Part shown: positions 22,613 through 35,337 of the stretch, piece by piece
Layout: each line of letters starts with the position of its first letter
Numbering within the stretch: position 1 is the stretch's first letter
Assembly (NCBI GenBank): GCA_003991915.1
Contig: RQTK01000436.1
Location: forward strand, 62,001 to 126,000
Length of the DNA: 64,000 bases
Reading direction: 5' to 3'
From: Elysia chlorotica
Lineage: Eukaryota; Mollusca; Gastropoda; Plakobranchidae
Notes under the pieces: generated by a model
What the model saw: the letters and a program-made list of their open reading frames with translations, nothing else
Told to the model about the DNA's origin: nothing
Databases searched by the model: none
Made by a program: the position numbers and the translations under genes

Positions 22613-25187
22613 TTAAACACTAGTCTCCTTTTTATGAAAGTCTGAACCTGAGCTTTGCTTTATCCACACATTATCATCCAAGCTATCCTCATCCTCTGAA
22701 CTAGAGCTTGTGTCCTCTGCCATGTTACAGAATCCTTTCTGTGTGAGACGCTCATACTCACTGGCAGATCGCGGCAGCCAAAACGCTTTCGAGGCAAGTT
22801 CGTCACTCTCACTGGCTTGTTTGATAAGTTTGTGCATGACCTTATCGCGGTACATATGATTCACATAGACATAATTCACTTTATTTGGCCTGCCTCTAAA
22901 CTGCTCATCCCACCCAAGCGACCTCTGCTTGTTGACGAGTTTGTTCTTGGACATGCGATCAGTCCGGTGGTGTTTCTTCCTGTGGGTGGGGTCCGAGTGG
23001 TGGTCAGAGTCCACAGAGTGGGCCTTGCCGGGCTGGCGCTTGTCTGCATGGGGGCCGGGCTGGGGTACGTACGCCTGGCTGTCTGACGCCACGGGGCTGT
23101 GCTCTGAATAAGTCACAGACCTGCCAGGGCTCGAGGTGGTCCCCTTCTGGCCGTGCTTGTGCCGGGGCTTGCTGCTGTCCGAGCTGTCTCCGCCAGACAG
23201 GGGGTGCGCGCTGGTGTGGCCGCTGCTGCGACGCCTGCGGTGCTGCCGCTGGTTGCTCTGGGACTGGGAGCTGCACGACACGGGGCTGCGAGGCTGGCCT
23301 GGCTGGACCACGTAGGGGGAGGGGGGGATGTTGTACACGGGGGGAGGGCCAAACCCAGCAGAGGGGGAGATACTGCCTTGAGGAGCGGGGGGCTGGTATG
23401 ACATGCTGTACATATGAGGGTTCAAGGGGGCCATGGAGGGAGGGTAGTCAAACCCATAATGCTGAGTGTTGGAGTGCGCAGGTGGAGGGGGAGTGAAGGT
23501 GTATGCATGCTGCTGGTGAACAGGTAAGTGATGACTAGGTGGCAATGGAGGAAGATGGTGGCCCGGATATGGATTCCAGGCCACCCCTGGGTTGGGAGGC
23601 CTGCTGCCAGATTCGCCGGCAGTCTGCTCCTTCCTAGCTGGTTCTAGATCCTTGGCTTGCAGTGGAGTTCTGGGCACTGACCCCTCCCTACGGGTCCCTT
23701 CACGATTCTCGCAGTTGAGTCCCTGGTTGATATTGTTGGTGGCGTTAGTGTCCACTGCTGGCTGGTTCTGCTGGCCAGCCAGGTTGCTGTTGCTGCGAGG
23801 CTGGACAGGGGTGAAAGCACTGGGGTGGATACCAGTGCCCAGAGAGTTGGTGCTGGGTGAACGCTGCTGAGGTAGCTGTTGAAGTTGCTGCTGCTGCAAA
23901 TGTGGGGATGAGGGATGTGACAGTGGCTTGGCGGATGTTGCTTGCCTCTCCTTCTCTGGGGAGATTGAGCTGCGGGAGACAGCAGGATGAGCGTGATTGT
24001 GTTCTAAAGAAATGGCACCACAGGAAGATCCATTCATGACAGAGTTTGAGTTATTGTTGTTTATGTGGACAGGTATGTCTTTGGCCTGAATCTGAATCTC
24101 AATGCTGAGATGGGTGTTAGCTTCACTGCTGGTGCCTCCCTGACTGCTGGGGGGACGCTGCCTTCTATCTCGATGGTTTATGTTTGAGACAGAGTTATTG
24201 TCTGTAAGGCTGCTATTTAAATCGCGGTTTATATCTTTGTTCAGAATCTTACTGTGATGCCTGTGTTTTTGCCAAAACTTTTTGGCAGCTCCGTTTTGTC
24301 TAGGGTTGTAAAAGTTTGGATAGCTCTCCTGGGTTGACCCAAAAGAAATTTCTGAAGAGTTTGGTATGACAAGATTGATGTTTGATTGCTTGCTGTTCTT
24401 CATATTATAAGCTTTAGTGATGTTAGAAGACTTCTGGGAGTACATTGATAGATTTGTGTTGCTGTTAGATTTGATGACATGACCGTTGGCCTGGGGAGGG
24501 GTTGGGGCTGTTTCCTCAGGTGAGGGTGATGGTTCTGTGACCTCCATGGGCACAGTATAAGTCTCTGGTGGGGCACATCCAAACTTCCGCTTACCACTCA
24601 GTCTCCAGTCTTGGCGGGTCAGGCAGAAATAGCAAACCAGGAACAAGCCAAACAGGGTGCTCATAGCTCCATAAGCATAACTAAAAATAAGCTCTTGAGA
24701 AGGTATAATGCGGTGAAAGGGCTTTGCAATAGCCAGAGCCCCACACATCCACATGACAATGAAGAGAAAGAGAATGGCTACGAGAGATCGCAGCTGGGTG
24801 ATTGGTCGCCTTTCCTGATCAGGGATGCTCACAACAGAAACTGCATCTTCCTCTGTATCTTCAGTGCTGGCATGGCTGAATCTGCCCCTGTAGCCCAGAC
24901 CCCCATTGCTGAAGTTGTGACCGCTGCTGTGGTTGTTGTTGTTGTGCTGATGATTGTTACTGTTCCGGTGATTTGGTACAGTTGTGATGGTGTCTGGCTG
25001 AGATGGGATGAGCTCAATCTCATTAGTGTGGATCTCCTGATCACTTTCATTGGCAGATTCGCTGTTAAGATCCGGTGTAGAACGTACTACACATGAAATG
25101 CGCATGAAAAGAATCAAATTCCAAGCCACAAGGAGAGTTACTGGGGCATAGAAAGCTCCCAAACTTGGTTCCCATTCTAGGTAACAG
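22613..25187 (-). CDS. ADGRA last exon: TM5-TM7 and cytoplasmic tail
   Basis: 2,575 nt. [14 protein letters not shown] leads into TM5. A roughly 90-residue third loop rich in Asn, His and Ser follows, then TM6 ([18 protein letters not shown]), TM7 ([18 protein letters not shown]) and a tail of about 600 residues. The tail is low-complexity, Pro/His/Gln/Ser-rich, with basic clusters, a conserved-looking [19 protein letters not shown] block, an acidic Ser-rich [15 protein letters not shown] run and the terminal ETSV. Stop TAA at 22615-22613. Confidence 0.94.
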
Positions 25188-27123
25188 CTGAAGACAAAAA
25201 AAATAAAACAAAATGTTTCAGAATGTTTGCCGAAAGAGTAAGATGATTTACAAAAAATTATTGCATTCAATTCAATGGTCAGTTAGATGTCTAAAATACC
25301 TTGCTATTCTGAAGTCTGTTCTTTTTAAGCCATTAACATGATAAATCTAGGGAAGGGATTTCTTTAATGAAAACCGTGTGTCTACTAAAAGCCTAAATAT
25401 TATCTTAAAATTAAAATATTAATCTCCCGCCACATTATAGAGCTTGTAATTTTAGGCCTCAGGTACAATTGTGAAAGAGTACTTTTTACCATCAAGCTAA
25501 TATAACACAATAATGATAATCAAATACTAACTAAAAATAAACGTCAGTAGACAAAAGTCTTCTTTTAACACAGAGAAAAGAAAAGAAAGCTTTTAACAAA
25601 AGTCTATGAACCGCTGCTGAGAGGTTGCTAGCCAACTTACTACTTCATCCCGGCGTAGAACTGGAGGCTGACAGCTGCGGTGATGCCACAGATGATGAGA
25701 GGGACGCCGTAGCCCACAAAGTAGAACTGGAGGATTGGTTTGGGCGGGAGAGGCATTGGGCCAAGATCAGGAGGAGGCTCAGGAGGTTGACTGGCTTTCA
25801 GAAACTTCTTATAGGTGATGCTGAAAAAAATTGAGCAAAAAAGGTAAAAAAAAGTAATCATACTCCTTAAGTTGATACAGCATTCAAAGGAAAATATCAA
25901 TTCAATTTGGACAAATTTACAATTGATCACAATAGAACAATTGTGGCATAAAATATTTAAAGTAGGATCTATTCAGTTCAGATTTTCGGTTGATTCAAGT
26001 TATTTAAATATAACAAAAAAAACCAACAACACACAGTTAGCAAGAATTAGAATTTGGAGGTAAGATTATCGTAGAGTTAATGATACACAGAAGATAACTT
26101 CCATTTAGGCCTACCATTTCCACACACTTCCATAAAAAAAAGTTAAATTCATTTTCCTAAAAAACATTATTCTTAATTTACTTTGTAGTGAGGGTGATCC
26201 AAAACACAGAACAGAGAGTAAAGTAGTGGATACAGATGCCAGCTATCTGGCAAGGCAGCTCCATGTCTGTCCTGTTGATTCCAGCTATGAAAACTCCCAA
26301 CATCAGCAGAGTGCTCAAACACAAGTTGATAACTGCATGTTTCACTTTTTTGGGGACACCAATGGTTCTGTAATATGAATCGGAAAAAAAATGTGTACTG
26401 TCACTTTTAGTTTTACAGTATCTTTAAGAAGTATGAGGTACAAATACAGAATATAGAGCAACAATAGCAATTTGCAGTATCATGGATAACTAAATTTTTT
26501 TTAAAGGTGGTACAAATTTTAATCACTAAATACAGGACAGTAAAAAGAGCCCAAAACTCATATACATACGCTACACACTTTTAGAAGAATGAAAAGTTCA
26601 GTTTTTAAGAGGAACATACAAGACTTTCACCTACGAAAAGAAGTAAAGAAAGGAAGCCTCCTTGTCATACATTTGAAATCTATACCACTTGTTTCTTATA
26701 CTTTCAACGCATGAAGGCTTACAAAAAGGAAAAGGGACTAAGTTAATACCACTTACCCATAGCATGAGATGTAGGTTGAGATGACAATGAGCATGCAGAC
26801 CATGCAGATTCCACTGCCAGCATAGATAACCGGTTCCATGGGAAAGGACGCAAGCCTCAGCACCGCTGAGAGATCCTGGAATATGATACAGGGCATCAGT
26901 GTTATTTGGGAACTTTTTACTCAACTTCCTATTTTCCCTCCTGATCAAAATTGATGATGCAAAAGCATATTGCTTAGTTAATTATATTTCATTATATATA
27001 TTTGTTAAAGACCTGGGACTTTCTGGGGGTCTAAAGAATAAGAGAATGAATTTTGAAACAAATTTATTTATGTTCTTTACATTTTTTCTTGATTTTTTTT
27101 TTTCACCTTATAAATATTATTAT

Positions 27124-27156
<33 letters not shown>

Positions 27157-30100
27157 TATTATTATTATTATTATTATTATTGTTGTTGTTGTTTTTGTTT
27201 CGTTGTTATATTATTATCTTTTTTTTTAATTATTATCTTTTGCAGCAGCAGCAGTAGTAGAATTCGGATTATCACAGTAGCTCACAGATTTTTGTCGCTA
27301 TTTAAATCAAGACTATTCTTCTTGGTATCCAATATCTCTAGCCATTCTTTCATTGAGGATTTAAAACTTAAGTAAAGTAGGCAACATTATACTGACCTGT
27401 AGCAGAGCAAAGTTGGACAAATGCTTAATCTGAACTGTGATCAAACTTCCATTTTTACCGACTATTCTACAGCCATCGGTTCTCCAGCCTCCATATCCAC
27501 CTGTAACCACAGCAGAGTAAGAAGTACATGTTAGTTATTAAACTGTTAATGAATAAAAACTTCATGTTGAAATCAATTTTGTAACACTTTATCCCTCACA
27601 AATAAAAATTTAATAGTATTGATATAAAGACATTCAACTCTTTTTAAAAAACCACTCTGACCTTTGACCTGCATAACTTCTGGCATATAAAAAGAGACTT
27701 TATACCTTCTAGCCTTTACATTTTTTTGAATAAGTTAACATCAGAATGTTCAAAATAGCTTTAAAAATATGTAACATTATCTTAAACGATATCATAAACA
27801 TGCAGAAATTACTACAACCCATACAAAATTTCTAAGTTTAGAAAACTTGCACATTATATGGAATCAAATTTGTCTCAAACATCTTTCAACAAAAAGTATT
27901 GCTTGACTAGCCCTTACTGATATCTTTGAAGTCAAAGAAGGCTGCTTTCAGGGGCCTTCTTGGGTCTAACACTTTGAAAGAAAGGACAATTGGCTCAGAC
28001 AAATTCTTGGATCCTGCATCTTGGTCTCCTAATCACAAAGTAAGAGAGTGATGAGAACAAAATAAAACACATTTAGAAAAGAATTATAAATCAAGGTACA
28101 ACAAAATATGTGCTTCTTTTTAAAAAAAACTCTGTTAATATTTATAAATGAAAGGCCCATTCCATACAATGCATCAGAGTATGCATCTATACTCTATATT
28201 TGTCAACCCAGTGTTTCAAAGACAAGGCACTACACCCTCAGAACAGTTTATTCTATATGCCGCTTACGGCTAATTCATTTAAAGAACTTTCATTTTTAAG
28301 CAAAACAGCCATTAAGAAAATTGTCAAGCAGGAGTTAAAAGTCGTCCTTGATTCATAACAACGATTGCATTGAGAAATTTTCTTTGTACTTACCATCCTA
28401 GGACAGGCATAGATTACCTATAATGGTCGACTAGCCTTTTAAATACAAAGTTAAGTCCTGTGTTTATCCATCCTTACCTAAAGAAATGCCGACCACCGGA
28501 GAGACGACGGTCCAGTTTCCGTGGCGGAAGGCCGGGTCTCCCAGGTCTGACTGCAGGACAGGGAACAGGCGGCCCGAGCTGTAGATCAGCAGGTAGATGT
28601 TCCTGCGCCGGTGAGCTGCGCGGCCTCCGCCCAACACGATGGAGTGTGTCGCCACAGGAAACAGGTGCTTGGGGTTGAAGGATGACACCGGCAGATCTAT
28701 AGAGGAGATGTTCAGAGAATCTGGGAACTTGGACAGGTATTTGGAGGAGATGTTCAGGGCGGCCAGCTGCTCTTCAGTCAAGGAGAATGCAGCGTAGGGT
28801 TGCGGAGATAATGACGATGGCACTGCAAGTGGTGACTTTGACTTTGCTGCTGCTGAGGAATCAGAGGGTGCTGCGATGTAAGGAAGTGGCGCATCCTGGC
28901 TATCAAAGGGCAGTGAACTGTTGTGTGACTCCACAGAGCTGTTGGGATGACTTAATCCAAATGTGTCATTGATGCTCCTGGCGTCTAAACTGGTGTCAAT
29001 TTCCTCGTCATCCACATTCTTGGAAACTGAGACAGAATCTTCCTCCTCCAACGTCGGAGGTTTTAGGAAGGCAGGAATATGTATGAAAAGGGACCCACCC
29101 TGTCAAAAAAAAAAAAGAAAAATTAAGACTTCAGTTATGCCATAGAACTGCGTATTGAGAACAGCTAAATTTAACAGAATAATGAGCAAAACGAAGAAAA
29201 AAGAGATTACATGTAGCAAAGTCTTTTTCTTGTTTGCTTTAGGAGCAGGGAAATGCAAAAAGCTATTAAGTATGAGGCCCACAAACAGCAAAATGATGAT
29301 GCATGTACATTAAAAAAAAAAGTCACTGAGCGAGTCACAAATACCATCACATTATCGCTATTAACAGTTTTAACACTGAAACGCATGCGTGAATTAATAT
29401 TAAACAAAAACAAACTAAGTACAAATGAAGTAGTCTGTACAAAAATCACTAATGAAACAAGCAGCAGCAGTGCGATTGCTATTGTGGGTGCATGGGCGAT
29501 CCTGACAACTAAGATGAAATGCTTAATTTTGCGTCTATTACAAGATTGTACAATGTCCATATAGCCCCCAAATCCCTGAAGCCTTGATTGCGTGAAGTGG
29601 TTGATCCCACATTGAGCGACCAGGGAGGTGGGTCCTGCTCAAGTATGCGTGACAGTCCGACACATACCTCGGAGGCAGCTCGGTGTGCGCGATTACCCGG
29701 AGCTGGCCAGTCTCCGGCGAATGTCGGTAAGATACGTGCGTCCCCGCGCTTACTGAGATCTCACTTCTGCTGCCTCAGCCCCGCCATGTTTGTATAACCT
29801 TGCATTCCACGCCCTGCTCATATATCGACGGCATAGGTGTAGATATTTAATGCTTTGATTCATCAAAAGTATTAATCGACGGATTTAAGCCAATAGTGCA
29901 AGACCAACAAAACATTTTAAAAAGTCTTAATGACATAAAGATTGCCTGCGGTTTTTAAATATACCGGAACGAGCAAAATTATTTACTGTGATTTAAAATT
30001 CGAGACGTAAGCATCAAAATGATGGCAAAAATAAAACAAATAATATTATTAATACTATTATTGCCATTTAACTTAAACATTTCGTTTTCTCAAATTCGAT

Positions 30101-32756
30101 CTAACTCGATATGTTATTTGATGAACCCTAGGTGCATCGATAGGGCAGTCTAAAAAAACAACAACAAATGGGCTTTCCACACACCTGATGCTATAAAGAG
30201 CGTCTTTTTTCTTCCTCCCTAAATAATCTGAAATGCCTAGAGAACGTTCTTTTATTGTGTCGGATATTAGGGAAACAATAACGTCAATTATGTCTCTTGA
30301 ACTCGCTGTTGAATATAGTTATGCGAGTTATTCGCCGATGAACTCCGGACTGGATATATTTATTCCCAATATCTCATGAGTTTTTCTGTTTTTGTTTTTG
30401 TTTGTTTTGTTGTTGTTTTTTTCGCATTAAACTCTCCACCCGATGTTCGCACTGGACATACCCGCCGCGGAAATCACTACATATACCAAGGCGCCCATTT
30501 AGCGATATCAACATGGTTCGAATATCAAAGGACAGAGTTTCTATAAAATTGGTGTATTACAGTCAAATCAAAATCTCATTAACGCTTGATCACATGTGTC
30601 CTCGCTAGCGTACCATATATATATATATATATATATATGGACTGTCTTATGCGGTAGCGCAACTTTAATTGGTAAAGAGAAAGAGTAATGTTATTCCACT
30701 TGATTGCGAAACATTTTCTTCCTTTAAACAAAATGAAAAGTACGTTCCGTTATTATAAATATTATACACCTTCACTATCTGCATGAAAAAAATTACACGA
30801 AAACACGCGGTATTTGTAACTACATTGTCAGTCTTTAGGGCAATACGTGTCTCTAATTCCCCATACTCATTTTTTCCTCACAAAAGTAACAGTACTATAA
30901 GCGTTGAAATAAACTGACTTAATGACAACAAAAAGCACTGAACCCACGAATCCGAACAATCAAAGTGGCTTAAAAAAATTATATGTTATGGCCCACTAAA
31001 CGTTATTCTCAGTCTGATTTCGTTGGTATCCGTGCTCCCTATTAAAGCCAAGCATTGATTTCAGTGAAAAAAAATCTTTAAAAAAAAAACAACAAAAAAC
31101 AACAACAACAACAACAAACAAAAGGAAGAAACATAAGAATTCCTTAAGTAACGCATCTCGGGAAACAATCCAAATAAAACAACCAGTTTTACGGTAAATC
31201 GGAACCTTTTGTGAACTTTTGAAACGCTATTACCAGCAAAAAACAAAGTCAAAATAAATTATAATTCTTATTGAACATTATGTTATTCTGGTTTAAAAAT
31301 AATTACGCAGCATACAGTTAGAAAGACCGCAGAACATGTAATGAAAAGCATAACTCTCTTGTCCTTCTTACTATGAACCGCTTACTAAACATTCCCAAGT
31401 CAAATGTTTAGAGAGCTCTGTGACGCTTTCAAAATAAGTCACATACCTTTTCCTGGTGGATAAATCAACTGAAAGTATTGTTGGCCCATGGACCAATTTG
31501 AAATCAAACATTTTCTCCACCTGCTGTCCGTCAACTTATCAGAATCAGAAAACATTAATTCTATCGTTATTGCATAGTTTATTACGAGAGTACTTTATTA
31601 TTACTAAAAAACAACAACTTTGCAACACTTTCAAACCAAGCAGCCTTAAAAGGTGGACTGTACACGTATAGCACATTGTACATAAGACGAGATTTCGCAT
31701 TGAGTGAAGACATTCAAGAGGTTGCCCCTAATGAGTCTCCTGAGAAACGTGCTTCACCGCGCGGTTAATAAACCTACAGCGAAAAACAACAAAGAGGATT
31801 TGCCGACCTGACCGGGAGCCGCCACTGTGGTGCTGGACAAGCGACGGGACCTGACTGCCTGCCTGAGACACATAAACCCTGGCTTTACCCTGCAGCCACA
31901 CACTAGGAGCCTAGAGACGCTTACATGCAATATAAACCAGAGCAATCTGTAAAACCTAGGCACTAACTGCGCCCACAAAATCTCAAGACAGCGGGGACCA
32001 CAGACAAAGACAGAGACAGGGGATAATGTTACGGTGAACAAGCAGACAAGCTAAGGCCTGACTTACAGAAACATAAAACAAAAAGATCTAAATCTAATCT
32101 ACATATAAACTCTTTTGATAACGACAGCAAAACAACAACAAAATGACCCGCTGGCAATCGGTCGGAAGTTCCGAGGCCCTCACTTATTGTTAGCGTGCAT
32201 CAAATAAAGAACTCATTTCCTGCTGTAATTGGAATTATAATAAGCAGGCCGGTTTATTGTTTATTTAATTTTAATGGGAAAAAACAACAGTTTTTATGGA
32301 GACAACAAACAGACGGAAGGGGAAACAAGTTTGAAAGACAGCTTGAGCGGACACAGACACTGAGACAGGGGCAGTTGGGGACTCAGGCCGAGTCCTGACG
32401 GCCCGGTGGACTATGCGACCAGTGACTGTCCAGGCCCTGTGTGACCTCCCGCCTGAGCGCGGACACAACCTGACTGACCAAGCTGGGGGGGGGGCGATAG
32501 TGACCATCGGCATTCCGCCTCGTTTCTCCTCCTGAATGCAGACATAGCACTGGACGGGGCAACCGGCGAGAGAGGCGGCCGGTCCGGTCTCAGGGAGACA
32601 GAAAGGTGCGATAGGTGCAAACCAAGACAGAGGGGAAAATAGACACTGACCAAGAGAGGCGTTATGCCAGGGGTCATACGGTGTCGACAAGAAAGGGCGA
32701 GAGATGGAAGAAATGGGATAGTGAGAGAGGTAGCTAGGTGGAGAGAAAAGGGGCAG

Positions 32757-32847
<91 letters not shown>

Positions 32848-34694
32848 GAGAGAGAGAGGGGGCGAGAGAGAGAGGGAGGAAACAAGTGAGAAAGGCAAAG
32901 AGAAAAAGAGGAGAGGACAGTAGAGGGAGAGGGGGAGACAGAGAGGAACAGCACGGAGGAGAGGTAGAAAGGAAGGAAAGAAGGTGAGGGCATTGACTCT
33001 GAGAGGGAAAGTCCCTAATTGAACACAGTCCACTGGGCTATGATCCTGGCTAGACCGTGTTCATGTATACATTTATTTCAGTGCCTGGCTACGACATAAG
33101 CAGCAACTCTGTATTACGTGTAAATGCTGATTTGAGAAGTCTTCAAAGCCACCGTGCCCAAGTCCAGAAAACCAAAAGGGATGTAAGCGCTAAGTCTGTG
33201 CCATCTTAGAACAATAAAGACAAGGATTGTTGACCCATTTGTCCCATACGGGTTCGCCAACGGTGAGCTGTAGGCTGCCTCATCTATGAAACATAATGCC
33301 TAAAATCTGGTTGAAAAAAGAGAAGCTCTCTCAAAGTTTACAGTTTGCTAGGTTGTTAAGGGCGATCATATACGGCGACGGGGCCCCAGATATGCAGAGC
33401 CGATACCTGTCCGATCACATTGTGACATTATACTTAGGAAGAACATCGGTTTCCGACGCAGGAGGTCCGTGGTTCGAGCTCTGGTGATTTCGCCCCTACT
33501 GGTTGGGTCGGTGTCAGTTTAATGTGACCAGCTGACGGTCATGGTATCCCTGCCTTGTCTCGTGTGTGACGGCACATAAAATTGTCAGACGTCAGCCTTA
33601 GGGTCCGTCCACAATATAGCCTGTATAGTGTTGACATTGGACGTTAAACCAACTCAGCTCAACTCGGTGCTTTTTGAGACAATTGGACACCTATAATTAA
33701 ATGTCTTTTGAGACAATATTGAGACGCTATTGCTTCTGAGAGACTAGACAGTAAGCTATGAGTTATTTAGAGCCAGTTACTTAAACATAGGACTCTGAGG
33801 TAAAATGGCACATGAATCGCTCCTTTTATAAAGTGACAGTCTGAAACAAAGAGAAAGACATAGGATGGGAAAAACTACAAGGCGAGAGAGTGGGCACGGG
33901 CCACAAAATTGATTAGAGCGTAAAAAGGAGGGAGTGGAGGGGGTTAAGACGTGCGCCTTAGAGGAGCTTTGTGGACAAAAACAGGATAAGCCCATGCTTT
34001 GTTCCACGAACAGGAGAAATGTAATAAAAGTAACAATTATAGCCGTGGTGACGGGAAGAATCGAGGAACCAACATCACGCAAGGCCACCGGGGGTATTCC
34101 ACTGTATCCTTTTGGCTTGTACCCCTTCCTCATAGCACGCCTAACAGCAATCAGTAGTTTCAGGGGGGAGGGGAGGGGGGAATTCACCATATGTGTTTGA
34201 ATTTCATTTTACGAAAAATGTCAATACCAAAACAAACAACAACAAAAAATCAGCCATTTGAAAACAGCAAATAAAATCCGTAACACAATTATTGTCTTTA
34301 GAGTTGTTGGGGGTATATGAAGAGATATAAATAGATTTTAGATAGAGATATACAGACAAATATACAGAGATAAAGAGAGATAGATACAGAAATAGAGACC
34401 AAGACAGAAACAAAAAAACAACAAAAAAAAAACAACAACATACAGAGACAGAGAGCTAGTTTAACATAGCCGGTACAAAGCGGGCTTCTCTCGTGAAGTT
34501 TTTTGCCTTCACCAGACAGGGTGGGACTGATAAGATAAAACGCCGCCTATATACTCTGATCTATAAAAGATAATAATCAGGGTAGTCAGAGTTCAAAGAG
34601 ACCCACGGATCCATTGGACTTTTACATGAGAAGCCAAGTATTCTGTTTGGAAGAAACGTGAATGGGCAACGCGCGTGTGTGTATTCGGGCGAAA

Positions 34695-34767
<73 letters not shown>

Positions 34768-34832
34768 CAGAGAGAGAGAGAGAGACAGAAAGACAGACAG
34801 GAGACAGACAGACAGCACAGACAGAAAACAAT

Positions 34833-34874
<42 letters not shown>

Positions 34875-35177
34875 AGAGACAGACAAAAGACAAACAGCAG
34901 ACAGACAGACAGACAGTGAGAGACAGAGACATCCAACATATAAAAAAAATCAAGAGAAAAAAAATTGAAGTGGACAATTTAAAATATTAACAAAAAATGC
35001 AGTGACGCATTCGTGTCCACAGGAGAGGGAGAAGTAAGGGAGGAATAGAGAGATAGACAACAGAAAGCTTGAGTCACAGACAGAGAGCGACAGCTCTATT
35101 GAGACGGTGAGAGACGGAGAGAGGCATATAGACAAGGAGGCAAGAGGGAAAAAAAAGAAAGATCTAAATAGATAGGC

Positions 35178-35213
<36 letters not shown>

Positions 35214-35214
35214 C

Positions 35215-35252
<38 letters not shown>

Positions 35253-35298
35253 AAGAGAGATAAAGAGAGAGGGAGAGGGAGATAGAGAGAGAGACAGA

Positions 35299-35337
<39 letters not shown>

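Noticed and set aside
23004..23870. Long ORFs in other frames and strand over 23.0-23.9 kb
   Set aside because: Shadows of the GC-rich tail-coding part of the ADGRA last exon.
29590..29815. GC-richer patch as a coding exon
   Set aside because: Frames contain stops within short distances and there is no domain; at most a regulatory element in the ADGRA intron.
32271..32993. A 240-residue Leu/Ser-rich minus-strand ORF
   Set aside because: Mostly translation of the (GA)n tract and its purine-rich flanks; no domain, and the flanking residues have no coding character.
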